The notes under the pieces were generated by a model. That model did no database searches. It had not been told where the DNA came from and worked only from the letters and a program-made list of their open reading frames with translations. Below are positions 18,901-27,469 of a stretch of DNA of 64,000 nucleotides, piece after piece. Made by a program: the position numbers and the translations under genes. Each line of letters starts with the position of its first letter. Position 1 is the first letter of the stretch. Origin of the DNA: Haloterrigena sp. KLK7 (lineage in GTDB: Archaea > Halobacteriota > Halobacteria > Halobacteriales > Natrialbaceae); NCBI RefSeq assembly GCF_037914945.1, contig NZ_CP149787.1:124001-188000 (forward strand). Reading direction: 5' to 3'.

Positions 18901-19541
18901 TGGAGGCGATGGAGCCGGTCAACATGCTCGCGATCGACGAGTACGACGAGGTCCGGAGCGACCTCGAGGAACTCGAGGACGCGAAGGCGACGCTGGTCGA
19001 GGAAGCGGAGGGGATCCGCGACCGTATCGAGCAGTACGAGACCCAGAAGAAGGCGACGTTCATGGACGCCTACGACGAGATCGCCGCGCAGTTCACGGAG
19101 ATCTTCGAGAAGCTCTCGGAGGGGACCGGTACGTTGCACTTAGAGAACGAGGAGGACCCCTTCGACGGCGGGCTGACGATGAAGGCCCAGCCGGGCGACA
19201 AGCCCATCCAGCGCCTGGACGCGATGTCCGGCGGCGAGAAGTCGCTGACGGCGCTGGCCTTCATCTTCGCGATCCAGCGGCACAACCCGGCGCCGTTCTA
19301 CGCGTTAGACGAGGTCGACGCCTTCCTCGACGCGGTCAACGCCGATCGCATCGGCGAGATGGTCGACGAACTCGCCGACGAGGCCCAGTTCGTCGTCGTC
19401 TCCCACCGCTCGGCGATGCTCGACCGCTCCGAGCGCGCCATCGGCGTCACGATGCAACAGGATAACGTCAGCGCCGTCACCGGGATCGATCTGAGCGACG
19501 GCGCCGACGCGAGCGGTGAGGAGGTGCCCGTGAGTGACTAG
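15951..19541 (+). CDS. smc: Chromosome segregation/condensation ATPase SMC
   Basis: 1196 residues, full length. Walker A GPNGSGKSN is at residues 31-39 in the N-terminal head. Two very long coiled coils (about 170-500 and 690-1010) flank a hinge near 510-670 (INGVHGAVAQLGSVPGEYA to VDLEKSGAMTGG-type region). The C-terminal head carries the ABC signature MSGGEKSLTALAF and Walker B FYALDEVDAFLD. It forms a dimer that extrudes and organises DNA loops together with ScpA. The stop overlaps the start of scpA by 8 nt, indicating translational coupling. Confidence 0.97.
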   Translation: MYIKALVLDNFKSFGRKTKIPFYEDFTVITGPNGSGKSNIIDAVLFALGLARTRGIRAEKLTDLIYNPGHEDGDASGGPREATVEVILDNADETLTRSQVVNAAGSEDVGDVDEIRIRRRVKETEDNYYSYYYLNDRSVNLSDIQDLLAQAGVTPEGYNVVMQGDVTEIINMTPHARREIIDEIAGVAEFDAKKEDAFEELEVVEERIDEAKLRIEEKRDRLDQLADERRQAMRYRRLRREKEEYEGYKKASELEEKRDELADAEATADELADELEELQRELDERQGTVVRLQEDLEDLNAEIERKGEDEQLRIKSEIEEIKGEISRFEDKIEASEAAIEEAESNRREAFVEIDRKQEQIDDLEDEMREHKLEKASLKSEIQEREAERDELEAEIEAVDTEFDELKAELAERKADLEEAKTEKNDLQREQDRLLDEARRRSNEIDEKEAAIEDKREEIPEIESQRSDLERELEKAEKNRENIAGVVDDLKSEKRRIQSDIDELDDEIQAKQQEYAELEANAGESGDTSFGRAVTTILNAGINGVHGAVAQLGSVPGEYAVACETAAGGRLANVVVDDDVVGQQCIDHLKSRNAGRATFLPLTDMSQRRLPSAPSDPGVVDFAYNLVDFDDQFAGVFSYVLGDTLVVEDLETARSYMGDYRMVTLDGDLVEKSGAMTGGSGSGSRYSFTGGGEGQLERVAKQITELQEERESLREDLRGVEERLDDARDRKTDATDEVRSIENRRENLEERRESIEAEIEALEDDLDELEDERESVDERMTEISGEIEAKTAAVEEIETDIEELETELEDSKIPELTAQIEELEAEIDDREDQIAELDNTLNELSLEKEYAEDAIEDRHDEIEAAQNRKAEHEEQIEEFEAEIEAKEAKLEEKREAVAELEEELTELKEDRSELKDELSDARAERDQQQDRVNAVESKLEDTRSTVSDLEWEIESLESEVGDYDPEDVPDHDTVLEMIDLLQADMEAMEPVNMLAIDEYDEVRSDLEELEDAKATLVEEAEGIRDRIEQYETQKKATFMDAYDEIAAQFTEIFEKLSEGTGTLHLENEEDPFDGGLTMKAQPGDKPIQRLDAMSGGEKSLTALAFIFAIQRHNPAPFYALDEVDAFLDAVNADRIGEMVDELADEAQFVVVSHRSAMLDRSERAIGVTMQQDNVSAVTGIDLSDGADASGEEVPVSD
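19520..19525 (+). promoter_or_regulatory. Shine-Dalgarno for scpA inside the smc 3' end
   Basis: GGAGGT lies 8 nt before the GTG at 19534. It supports internal re-initiation on the smc transcript and the choice of that GTG start. Confidence 0.5.
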
Positions 19542-20616
19542 GGAGCCGCCACGCGGCTCGGACGACTCGCGAGACGTCGATCCGGACGAGTTTTACACGG
19601 ACGGCGGGCAGGACGACATCCCCCTGAACATCGCCGGTCACGAGGAGAGAGAGCCGCCGGGGGAATCGGGTTCGGAGACGGACTCGAGTAGCGACGGCGG
19701 CCCTCGAGACGCCGATCCCGAGGCCGAGGAATCGGTCCTCGAGTTCTCGGAGGACGAGACGGCCGGCGACGACACCGACGCAGACGGGGACGGCGACGAG
19801 GATGACGAAGTCGAGCCCGTCGAGTTACTGGTGCAACTCGCCGAGGACGGCGAGATCGACCCGTGGGACATCGACGTCGTGCGGGTGACCGACAAGTTCC
19901 TCGCGGCGATCGAGGACGTCGACCTGCGGACGTCGGGGCGGGCGCTGTTCTACGCGAGCGTCCTCCTGCGGATGAAAAGCGACGAACTGTTCACCGCCGA
20001 CGAGCCCGACGAGGAGGAACTCCCGCCGTGGGAGGCCCCCTTCGCCGACGAGGGGCCGGGGCCGATGGACGGCGGCGACGGGGACGGACCGGCGCCCGGG
20101 TTCGACCCCGTCGAGAGCCTCGAGGCGGAGATGGAGCGGCGCCTCGAGCGCAAGCAGGCCCGCGGGAAGCCGGAGACGCTGGACGAACTCGTGCGGGAAC
20201 TGCGGTCGGCCGAACGCGGCTCTCGGTGGAAGGAATCGCGCAGTTACGACACGAGCGAGTCGCCCCAGGGGTACGATCGGGGCGTCCAAGAGCTCGACTA
20301 CCACGCCGACGACGACTTCCGGGTCGACGACGAGCCGACCAGCGACGACGTCACTCACACGACCCACGAGGAGGACATCGAGGCGGTCATCGACGACGTC
20401 GAGACCGAACTCGAGACCCAGTACGACGGGGGCCGCGAGGAGGTGCTGTACGCCGAGATCGAGGGCGTCGGCGGCTCGCGCGTCATGACCTACCTGGCGC
20501 TGCTCTTTCTCGCTCACCGCGGTCGGATCCGCCTCGAGCAGGACGAACTGTTCGGCGACCTCTGGATCCAGAACGCCGCGGCGGAGACGGACGCGAGCGA
20601 AGCGATCGCCGATTGA
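19534..20616 (+). CDS. scpA: Segregation and condensation protein ScpA
   Basis: 360 residues. A disordered acidic N-terminus (about 1-85) precedes the kleisin domain starting VEPVELLVQLAEDGEIDPWDIDVVRVTDKFL, the SMC-neck-binding part of ScpA. The middle has SGRALFYASVLLRMKSDELF, and the C-terminal winged helix (EGVGGSRVMTYLALLFLAHRG) would bind the SMC cap. It bridges the SMC heads. The GTG start overlaps the smc stop. No scpB is visible nearby. Confidence 0.93.
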   Translation: MTREPPRGSDDSRDVDPDEFYTDGGQDDIPLNIAGHEEREPPGESGSETDSSSDGGPRDADPEAEESVLEFSEDETAGDDTDADGDGDEDDEVEPVELLVQLAEDGEIDPWDIDVVRVTDKFLAAIEDVDLRTSGRALFYASVLLRMKSDELFTADEPDEEELPPWEAPFADEGPGPMDGGDGDGPAPGFDPVESLEAEMERRLERKQARGKPETLDELVRELRSAERGSRWKESRSYDTSESPQGYDRGVQELDYHADDDFRVDDEPTSDDVTHTTHEEDIEAVIDDVETELETQYDGGREEVLYAEIEGVGGSRVMTYLALLFLAHRGRIRLEQDELFGDLWIQNAAAETDASEAIAD

Positions 20617-20688
20617 TCGCGGGATCGTGATGGTCGACTGAGGGTTCTGCCACAAACGTTTACCAGTCGCTATCCCAACGTCGGAGCG

Positions 20689-21399
20689 ATGGAACGGCCC
20701 GACGACGCAGTGATCCGCATCCACGTCGAACTGTTCGCGCTGATCCGGCGGCTCCTCCCCGTCGCGATCCTCGTCGGGTCGTTCGCCGGTCCGATGTCCG
20801 TCGCCGAACCGCGCATCGCGATGTGGTACTCGGCGGTCCTGTTCTGCGTGAGCCTGTTCGTCCTCTGGACGCTCGAGGGCCTCCCGCTGTATCCGGCCCA
20901 CACGTTCGGGCTCGAGTACCGCTTCGAGGACCGTCCGCTCGAGTCCGGGACGCGACGCTGCGTCCACTGCGAGCGCGTCATCGACGACGGCGTGCATCGC
21001 CGCTACGCCCGTCAGGTCGTCGCGCTGGGCGTTCCGATCTACACGATCGCGTGGGGCAGCAACGACGTCTGCCGGGACTGTCTCGGAATCGGGGCGGGCG
21101 CGGGACGCGCGCCCGGGTGGACGCGGCGAGGGGACGTCGGCCGCGTCCACCGCGGGGCCCCGGTCGACGAGCGCGGACGCGGCGTCGGTCCGGCATCGGC
21201 CGCGTCGGCGGCCGCCGACGCCGCGTCCCGATCGGAATCGGCACCGGCCGACGGTGCCGCAGCGTCCGACGGGGCTGCCCCGAACGACTGGCGTCGCGAC
21301 GACACCGGCCCCGGAACCGAGATCGTCCGACGCGTCGATCTGAGCGACGAAACGGCGGCGCTCGAGGTCGAGCGGGCCTTCGAGGACGGGACGCGGTAG
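20689..21399 (+). CDS. Membrane protein with two CxxC knuckles, function unknown
   Basis: 236 residues. Two hydrophobic helices (about 17-38 and 46-66) are followed by a soluble region with CVHCERVIDDG near 101 and VCRDCLG near 136, a probable zinc-binding pair, and an Ala/Asp-rich disordered linker. I do not recognise the family. It follows scpA by 72 bp on the same strand, so it may sit in the same transcript. Confidence 0.7.
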   Translation: MERPDDAVIRIHVELFALIRRLLPVAILVGSFAGPMSVAEPRIAMWYSAVLFCVSLFVLWTLEGLPLYPAHTFGLEYRFEDRPLESGTRRCVHCERVIDDGVHRRYARQVVALGVPIYTIAWGSNDVCRDCLGIGAGAGRAPGWTRRGDVGRVHRGAPVDERGRGVGPASAASAAADAASRSESAPADGAAASDGAAPNDWRRDDTGPGTEIVRRVDLSDETAALEVERAFEDGTR

Positions 21400-21501
21400 T
21401 CGGGATCCGGCGCGACGTCGCGGAACGGATCCGCCGTCGATCGTGATCGAAGATATCATACCTCGCGAATGGTCAAGTGACTCGAGAGACAGTGCTCTAA
21501 C

Positions 21502-22962
21502 ATGTCCTCCGGCCCGGCGCCGGACGCGAGCACCCTCACCGAGGGATCGCTCGTCCGGCCGATGTTCGAACTGGCGTGGCCGCTCGTGGTCATTCAGCTG
21601 TTGCAGGTGACCTACAACGTCGGCGACACCTTCTGGCTCGGGGCGCTCTCGCCCGACGCCGTCGGCGCGGTGAGCCTCGCCTTTCCGCTCCTCTTTCTGG
21701 TGATCTCCGTCGGCGGCGGCTTCACGACCGCGGGCTCGATCCTGCTCGCCCAGCACACCGGCGCCGAGAGCGGCGAGGGCGGTCTGATCGCCGGCCAGAC
21801 GATCTCGTTTATCTCGATCGTCGCGGTCGCGCTCGGCATCGTCGGCTTCCTCGCGACGGACTCGATGCTCGCCGCCCTCCCCGCCGACGCGGAGACGCAG
21901 GCCGCGATCATCCCGCTCGCTGGCGACTACCTGCGGGTCTTCTTCCTCGGGATTCCCTTCGTGTTCGGCTTCTTCGTCTTCGCCGCGCTCATGCGGGGGT
22001 ACGGCAACACCCGCGCGCCGATGCGGGTGATGGTCGGCAGCGTCCTGCTCAACCTCGTCATCGATCCGCTGTTGATCTTCGGCGTCGGGCCGCTGCCCGA
22101 CCTCGGGGTCGCCGGCGCGGCCGTCGCGACCGTTATCTCGCGCGGACTGGCGACGCTCGTCGGCTTCTACCTGCTGTACTACGGCGGCGTCGGGCCGGAC
22201 ATCCGACCGGAACACCTCCGGCCCCGTCTCGAGTACGTCGCCGAGATCGTCCGCCTGGGCGTTCCGACGGCCCTCGAGCAGTCGATGACGGCGCTGGCGC
22301 TGGTCGGGATGACGGCGATGGTCGTCACCTTCCAACCGGCGGTCGTCGCGGCCTACGGGCTGGGCAACCGACTCATCTCGCTGGCCTTCCTGCCGGCGAT
22401 GGGGATGGGACAGGCGACGGACTCGATCGTCGGCCAGAACCTGGGCGCGGGGAAGGGCGACCGCGCCGAGCGAGCGACGTGGATCGCCGCTGGCACCATC
22501 GCGGGGATCATGGCCGTCGCGGCGCTGCTGGCCGCGCTCTTCCCGGAGCCGTTCGTCTCGGTGTTCGTGACGGCCGAGGAGGCGGGTCGCGCTGAGACGA
22601 TCGCCTACGGCTCCACCTACCTCCGGTTCGCCGCGGTCGGCTTCGTCTTCATGGGCGCCATGCAGGTCGTACTCGGCGCCTTCCGCGGCGCCGGCAACAC
22701 GAAGACGGCGCTGGCCTTCTCCGTACTGGGCCTGTGGCTCGTCCGCGTGCCCGTGACCTACGCCCTGCTGTTCGTCGCCGAGTGGGGGCCGCGGGGGATC
22801 TGGACCGGCGTCGTCGCCGGCGACGTCGTCGGCGCCGTCGCCGCCGTCGCGTGGTTCACTCGCGGCACGTGGAAGGGAGCGCTGGTCGACGAGGACGAGC
22901 GAACGGACGACTCGCCGGACGGTGCGGCGGAATCCGTCGACGCCGAGTCGACCGCCGAGTGA
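21502..22962 (+). CDS. MATE family multidrug/cation efflux transporter
   Basis: 486 residues with about 12 membrane helices. The N-terminal SLVRPMFELAWPLVVIQLLQ and YNVGDTFWLG match MATE transmembrane helices 1-2, and the repeat half begins VPTALEQSMTALALVGM near residue 255. These transporters exchange Na+ or H+ for organic cations or metabolites. The C-terminus is a short acidic cytoplasmic tail. The substrate cannot be predicted. Confidence 0.9.
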   Translation: MSSGPAPDASTLTEGSLVRPMFELAWPLVVIQLLQVTYNVGDTFWLGALSPDAVGAVSLAFPLLFLVISVGGGFTTAGSILLAQHTGAESGEGGLIAGQTISFISIVAVALGIVGFLATDSMLAALPADAETQAAIIPLAGDYLRVFFLGIPFVFGFFVFAALMRGYGNTRAPMRVMVGSVLLNLVIDPLLIFGVGPLPDLGVAGAAVATVISRGLATLVGFYLLYYGGVGPDIRPEHLRPRLEYVAEIVRLGVPTALEQSMTALALVGMTAMVVTFQPAVVAAYGLGNRLISLAFLPAMGMGQATDSIVGQNLGAGKGDRAERATWIAAGTIAGIMAVAALLAALFPEPFVSVFVTAEEAGRAETIAYGSTYLRFAAVGFVFMGAMQVVLGAFRGAGNTKTALAFSVLGLWLVRVPVTYALLFVAEWGPRGIWTGVVAGDVVGAVAAVAWFTRGTWKGALVDEDERTDDSPDGAAESVDAESTAE

Positions 22963-22971
22963 GCGGGCGTC

Positions 22972-23697
22972 TCAGAGAGTCCGTTCGATCGCCGCTCGCA
23001 GGCGCCGTTCGAAATCGTCGCTCGTCGACTCGAGCGACAGGCGTTCGTGGCTCTCGTCGGCGTCGAAGTGTTCGGTCAGCAGACCGCCGCGGCGGTCGAC
23101 CTCGACCAGCAGGTCGAAGCCGTCGCCCTCGGGGAGCGGAACGATCTCCAGTTCGTCCAGTTCGCCCGCGAAGGGGCCCGAGCGAGGGACGAACTCGAAC
23201 TCCTGGACGAACCGGTGGCTCGAGAACAGCGACTCGCTGGCCTCGCAGTTCGCAGTCCGGAGCGTGAACCCGAGCGATTCGACGGCGTCGAGCATCGTCC
23301 GCCGGAGCGGATCCGGTCGGATCTCGACGGGGTCGGTGTCGTCCGGATCGACCGCCCAGTCGATGTCGAGGCCCGTATCGAGCCAGACGTCCGTTTTCCC
23401 CATCGTCACGGGCGTGTGATACGGCACATCGATCGAGACGGAGAACGATCTGTCCTCGTCGGGGTCGATCGTGAACGAGTCCGCGATGCGGTGCGAATCG
23501 ATCGTTCCCGTGCGGGTGCTCTCGTCGGTCTCGTAGCGCGTCTCGAGCGCGAAGTAGATGCCGTCGACCGCCTGGGTATCGTTCCCGCCGGTGACGTCGA
23601 CGCGCGCGTCGACGGTGTCGCCCGCCGTGAGCGTCGTCGGGAGGACCGTATCGACCGTTGCGGCCCCGATACCGAGGCTCGATAGGATACGTTTCAT
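22972..23697 (-). CDS. spo0M: Spo0M/SpoOM-type arrestin-fold protein
   Basis: 241 residues matching the sporulation-control protein Spo0M family: N-terminal MKRILSSLGIGAATVDTVLP, then GDTVDARVDVTGGNDTQAVDGIYFAL, and VDVPYHTPVTMGK-type strand motifs. The fold is arrestin-like. Haloarchaea do not sporulate, so its job here is unknown; in Bacillus it is thought to act in signalling at the cell surface. It converges with the MATE gene (9-bp gap). Confidence 0.9.
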   Translation of the reverse strand: MKRILSSLGIGAATVDTVLPTTLTAGDTVDARVDVTGGNDTQAVDGIYFALETRYETDESTRTGTIDSHRIADSFTIDPDEDRSFSVSIDVPYHTPVTMGKTDVWLDTGLDIDWAVDPDDTDPVEIRPDPLRRTMLDAVESLGFTLRTANCEASESLFSSHRFVQEFEFVPRSGPFAGELDELEIVPLPEGDGFDLLVEVDRRGGLLTEHFDADESHERLSLESTSDDFERRLRAAIERTL

Positions 23698-23720
23698 ACG
23701 ACAGAGTTGTCACAGCCATC

Positions 23721-23729
23721 AAATAAATC
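23721..23729 (-). promoter_or_regulatory. TATA box of the spo0M gene
   Basis: The minus strand reads GATTTATTT, centred about 28 nt upstream of the ATG at 23697. This supports a leaderless transcript. Confidence 0.55.
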
Positions 23730-23965
23730 CCTTACTGTACTGACGTGTATCGCAGGAGCGGCCGCGTCCCAGTTCAGCGGCGCTACACCGGCCGCGGCGG
23801 AGCGACCGTCTTCCGTCGCGACCTGTCTCAAATCGTTCACTGACTGACCGGGCGCAGGCGTGCTGATAGCAGTCGAACGACTCACTTCCGGCGACAGACC
23901 AGTGGTACGGCATGCCAAACCCTTTTGGAAAACGGCTCAAGCGAACACGCGGTGAACGAGCAGGT

Positions 23966-24157
23966 ATGCTCACGAACAGGGAGTCGACCGAGACCGACGG
24001 CGGCGTGAAACAGTACCTGGTCCAGTGCGAGGGATGTTCGTTCGAACACGCGGCCACCGACCGCGACGAGGCGATGGCTATCGGTTCCGATCACCAGCGG
24101 GAGACGCGACACGAGGTCGTCGCCCTTGAGGTTCCCCCGTCGCTCCGTCCGGCGTAG
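23966..24157 (+). CDS. Small haloarchaeal protein with a Cys-x2-Cys motif
   Basis: 63 residues from the ATG at 23966: MLTNRESTETDGG, then VKQYLVQCEGCSFEHAATDRD and a His-containing DHQRETRHEV. The Cys-x2-Cys plus later histidines could form a half zinc finger. An upstream in-frame ATG at 23912 would add 18 basic residues (PFGKRLKRTRGERAG) that look less protein-like. Function unknown. Confidence 0.55.
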   Translation: MLTNRESTETDGGVKQYLVQCEGCSFEHAATDRDEAMAIGSDHQRETRHEVVALEVPPSLRPA

Positions 24158-24254
24158 GGGCTCGCGGTGGCGTCCGCGAGCAGCGCGGAGCCGACGCGAC
24201 GACGGAGGAATCCGACGCGGCGAGCCGCCCGTATGCAGTCAGTCGCCGGTCGAT

Positions 24255-24953
24255 TCAGTCGTCGCTCAGCGTCCACTCGCCCGGGCCGGCCGACTCGAGG
24301 ACGTCGCGTCGCTCCATCTCGGTCAGTACTTCCGGCACGCGGTCGGGCTGAGCGATCTCCATCTCGATGCGGTCGATCCCGTGGAACTCGGCGAGGTAGT
24401 GACGGATCTCTTCCTGCGTGAACGACTCCTGGTCGGCCTGCTCCATGACGCTGGAGACGAGATCGACCATGTCCTCGATGAAGTTCCAGGGGTAGACGAT
24501 CCAGGTCCACTCCTCTAGGTGTTCGCCGACGTAGTCGGGCTGGTACTCGCTGGTCCCGAGCAGTTGCAGCGTCGCCGTGCGGACCTCGCCGGCGTCGCGG
24601 TCGGTGACGTACTCGTGGGCGCGCTCGATGGAGCCGCCGGTGTCGGCGATGTCGTCGATGATCAACACGTCCTTCCCCTCGACGCTGCCCTCGGGCATCG
24701 GGTAGCGGACGGAGGGCTCGCCGCTCTTCTCGGCGGTCCCGACGTAGTGTTCCATCTTCAGGCTCGTCAGGTCGTCCAGTCCGAGGAAATCGCAGAGACA
24801 CCGCCCCGCGAACCAGCCGCCGCGGGCCAGCGCGACGACGACCTCGGGATCGAACTCGTCGTCGCGAACGTCGTCGCTGACGTCGCGACACAGGCCGTAG
24901 ATGTACTCCCAGGTAGTGATCGTACAGTCGAAGTCGTCCGGTAGGTCGGACAT
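24255..24953 (-). CDS. Phosphoribosyltransferase family protein (HGPRTase-like)
   Basis: 232 residues. The PRPP-binding motif DVLIIDDIADTGGS is at residues 95-108, preceded by the PRTase strand VVVALARGGWFAGR (38-51). A C-terminal extension with a helical, winged-helix-like segment (EIRHYLAEFHGIDRIEMEI to LTEMERRDVLES) is common in archaeal members and may be regulatory. It would join a purine base or similar to PRPP; xanthine or guanine salvage is plausible, not proven. Confidence 0.85.
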   Translation of the reverse strand: MSDLPDDFDCTITTWEYIYGLCRDVSDDVRDDEFDPEVVVALARGGWFAGRCLCDFLGLDDLTSLKMEHYVGTAEKSGEPSVRYPMPEGSVEGKDVLIIDDIADTGGSIERAHEYVTDRDAGEVRTATLQLLGTSEYQPDYVGEHLEEWTWIVYPWNFIEDMVDLVSSVMEQADQESFTQEEIRHYLAEFHGIDRIEMEIAQPDRVPEVLTEMERRDVLESAGPGEWTLSDD

Positions 24954-25061
24954 CGTGTTTCGGGACGTACCACGAATCAGCGGCGCTTAAACGATGGGTA
25001 TTCGGACGATTCGCGCCAGTCGATAGCACGCCTCGCAACGACTTCCCCCCCTGAGGTCCCG

Positions 25062-25373
25062 TTAGTCGGTCGTTTCCTCGAGCGTCACCGTGACGCCCGG
25101 TCCGTCGCCGACGGCGACGTCGAACCCGCCGTAGGAAAACGAAACGCGTCGCGTCTCTCCCGGCTGCGACGCCGTCGACTCGAACGTCGCGTCGAGTGCG
25201 TCGGGATCGATCGCGTCGTACAGCGGTGGGAGCGACGTGGGATCGGCCTCCGACGCGGACGCGACGGCCTCGATGACGGCCAGCGTCGGCGCCTTCTCGG
25301 ACGAGAAGACGTACGTCTGTTCGTCCGTCGAGCTACTCCCCCTGTCAGCGTTGCGATGATGTTCCGTCGCCAT
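25062..25373 (-). CDS. HalOD1 (halobacterial output domain 1) protein
   Basis: 103 residues from the ATG at 25373 (MATEHH). The HalOD1 signature is visible: AVIEAVASASEADPTSLPPLYDAIDPDALDATF, then a beta-rich end VSFSYGGFDVAVGDGPGVTVT. Such domains occur alone or behind signalling domains in haloarchaea; their mechanism is unknown. An in-frame ATG at 25415 would place the start upstream of the predicted transcription start, so it is rejected; AGGAG lies just before 25373. Confidence 0.8.
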   Translation of the reverse strand: MATEHHRNADRGSSSTDEQTYVFSSEKAPTLAVIEAVASASEADPTSLPPLYDAIDPDALDATFESTASQPGETRRVSFSYGGFDVAVGDGPGVTVTLEETTD

Positions 25374-25401
25374 AACTCCTTGCGAAGTGGGCAACATCGT
25401 A

Positions 25402-25409
25402 CTATAAAA
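25402..25409 (-). promoter_or_regulatory. TATA box of the HalOD1 gene
   Basis: The minus strand reads TTTTATAG about 32 nt upstream of the ATG at 25373, leaving room for a leader of about 6 nt. Confidence 0.55.
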
Positions 25410-25606
25410 ATCCACCTGTGTTGGACTGGATTGTAACTATCGTTCACCGGGATCTCAGCGTCGCTATCTGACGGATTTGCATCCGAACTTCTGAGAGCGG
25501 TACTGGGAAGCGACGACGGAGACGCCCTGCGTTAGAACACCGTCCCGGCGGATCGATTCCACCGTCTCGCGGCTCCGTTCGAGCGAGGAGTCCCCAGCGT
25601 AAGCGC

Positions 25607-25614
25607 TATATAAC
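25607..25614 (+). promoter_or_regulatory. TATA box of thiC
   Basis: TATATAAC is centred 28 nt upstream of the thiC ATG. The start is therefore leaderless, and no thiamine riboswitch can sit in the transcript. Confidence 0.55.
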
Positions 25615-25637
25615 TCGATGATACAACCTAGTTATCG

Positions 25638-27086
25638 ATGGCGCGAACCCAGATCGAAGCCGCCCGCGAGGGGACGGTCACCGACGCGATGGAGCGAGTC
25701 GCCGAGCGCGAGAACCGCGACCCCGAGTTCGTTCGGAAGCAGGTCGCCGAGGGACAGGCCGTGATCCCGGCGAACGCGAATCACGACGCGCTCGATCCGA
25801 TGATCATCGGCCGCGAGTTCGCGACGAAGGTCAACGCGAACATCGGCAACAGCGAGGAGACCAGCGACCTCGAGACGGAACTCGAGAAACTCCACACCGC
25901 GGTCCACTACGGCGCGGACACGGTGATGGATCTCGGCACCGGTAGCGACTTAGACGAGATCCGCGAGACCCACGTCGAGCACTCGCCGGTGCCGATCGGG
26001 ACGGTGCCGCTGTACGAGGCGGTCAAGCGGGCCGGCGGTCCCGAGGAACTCACGAAGGAGCTGTTGCTCGAGGTCATCGAGAAGCAGGCGGAGCAGGGGG
26101 TCGACTACATGACGATCCACGCCGGGATTCTGGCGGAGCACCTGCCGCTGACCGACGGCCGCAAGACGGGGATCGTCTCGCGGGGCGGCTCGATCATGGC
26201 CTCGTGGATGGAAGCACACGGCGAGCAGAACCCGCTCTTTCAGGTGTACGACGAGATCTGCGAGATCTTCGCCGAGCACGACGTCACCTTCAGCCTCGGC
26301 GACAGCCTGCGGCCCGGCTGTCTGGCCGACGCCTGCGACGAGGCCCAGTACGCGGAACTCGACACGCTCGGTGAGTTGACGCGCCGCGCGTGGGAGTACG
26401 ACGTGCAGGTGATGGTCGAGGGCCCGGGCCACGTTCCGATGCACAAGGTGGCGGAGAACGTCGAGCGCCAGCAGGAGGTCTGCGACGGCGCCCCCTTCTA
26501 CGTCCTCGGGCCGCTGGTGACCGACGTCGCGCCGGGCTACGACCACATCACGAGCGCCATCGGCGCCGCGATGGCGGCCCAGGCCGGGGCCGCGATGCTC
26601 TGCTACGTCACCCCGAAAGAACACCTCGGCCTCCCGGACGAAGAAGACGTCCGCGACGGCCTCGCGGCCTACCGGATCGCCGCCCACGCCGGCGACGTGG
26701 GGAACGAACGCCCCGGCGCCCGCGACTGGGACGACGCCCTCTCCGAAGCGCGCTACGAGTTCGACTGGCGCGAGCAATTCGCCCTCGCGCTCGACCCCGA
26801 CCGCGCTCGCGACTATCACGACCAGACCCTCCCCGGAGACAACTACAAGGAGGCCCGCTTCTGCTCGATGTGCGGCGTCGAGTTCTGCTCGATGCGGATC
26901 GATCAGGACGCTCGCGAGGACGGCGAGATGGAGTCGCTGACGACCGACGAGGACGGCGGGACCGACCTCGAGTCCTCGCCGGCCGCCGAGGTCAACCGGC
27001 CGCCGGTGGGGATCCACGAGTCGGGCGAGTTGCCGCCGCTCGAGGACCGTTCGGAGTATCCGGCGGAGACGCCGAGCGACGACTGA
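25638..27086 (+). CDS. thiC: Phosphomethylpyrimidine synthase ThiC
   Basis: 482 residues. It converts aminoimidazole ribotide to HMP phosphate for thiamine synthesis using S-adenosylmethionine and a [4Fe-4S] cluster. Typical stretches include [45 protein letters not shown] and [10 protein letters not shown]; the cluster ligands are in the C-terminal [12 protein letters not shown] (Cys-x2-Cys-x4-Cys, near residue 414). The last 50 residues are acidic and Pro-rich. It is a stand-alone gene with its own TATA box. Confidence 0.95.
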   Translation: MARTQIEAAREGTVTDAMERVAERENRDPEFVRKQVAEGQAVIPANANHDALDPMIIGREFATKVNANIGNSEETSDLETELEKLHTAVHYGADTVMDLGTGSDLDEIRETHVEHSPVPIGTVPLYEAVKRAGGPEELTKELLLEVIEKQAEQGVDYMTIHAGILAEHLPLTDGRKTGIVSRGGSIMASWMEAHGEQNPLFQVYDEICEIFAEHDVTFSLGDSLRPGCLADACDEAQYAELDTLGELTRRAWEYDVQVMVEGPGHVPMHKVAENVERQQEVCDGAPFYVLGPLVTDVAPGYDHITSAIGAAMAAQAGAAMLCYVTPKEHLGLPDEEDVRDGLAAYRIAAHAGDVGNERPGARDWDDALSEARYEFDWREQFALALDPDRARDYHDQTLPGDNYKEARFCSMCGVEFCSMRIDQDAREDGEMESLTTDEDGGTDLESSPAAEVNRPPVGIHESGELPPLEDRSEYPAETPSDD

Positions 27087-27138
27087 CGGTGTCGAGCGGT
27101 CACTCAGTTCTTTGGGGCCACGGTGCGATAGTGAGACC

Positions 27139-27411
27139 ATGACCACGGGACTCCGCTCGACCCCGACGCTGACCTGTTCGGAGTGCAGCGAGCCGATCGC
27201 GGACGCGGGATACCTCCCGGCCGTCGAACGCGACGACGGGTACGAACCGCTGGCCGACGCGGCGGTCTGCGACGCCTGCGGGTTCAACGAGATCGGCATG
27301 ATGGGCTGTGCGCCCGAACTCGACGACGTGATCGATCCCGAACCGGATCGCGCGCTGCTGTACGTGACGGTCACGGACGACGGCGTCGACGTCGTAAGCG
27401 CGAAGGGCTGA
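27139..27411 (+). CDS. Small protein with two Cys-x2-Cys pairs (zinc-ribbon-like)
   Basis: 90 residues. CSECSEPIADAG (near 13) and VCDACGFNEIG (near 45) form two knuckles, suggesting a small zinc ribbon; a C-terminal beta strand LLYVTVTDDGVDVV follows. The ATG at 27139 was chosen; an in-frame start at 27112 lies close to the thiC stop without a matching sequence. Function unknown. Confidence 0.6.
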   Translation: MTTGLRSTPTLTCSECSEPIADAGYLPAVERDDGYEPLADAAVCDACGFNEIGMMGCAPELDDVIDPEPDRALLYVTVTDDGVDVVSAKG

Positions 27412-27469
27412 CGGGTTCGGGACGACCGAGGCCCGGGGATTGATACGCCCGTCGGCCCACCACCGTCGT

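Noticed and set aside
25448-25637. A thiamine riboswitch upstream of thiC
   Set aside because: No matching conserved elements were seen, and the TATA box 28 nt before the ATG leaves no leader to hold one.
25950-27374. A 474-codon minus-strand frame opposite thiC
   Set aside because: thiC is unambiguous; the antisense frame has no recognisable domain.
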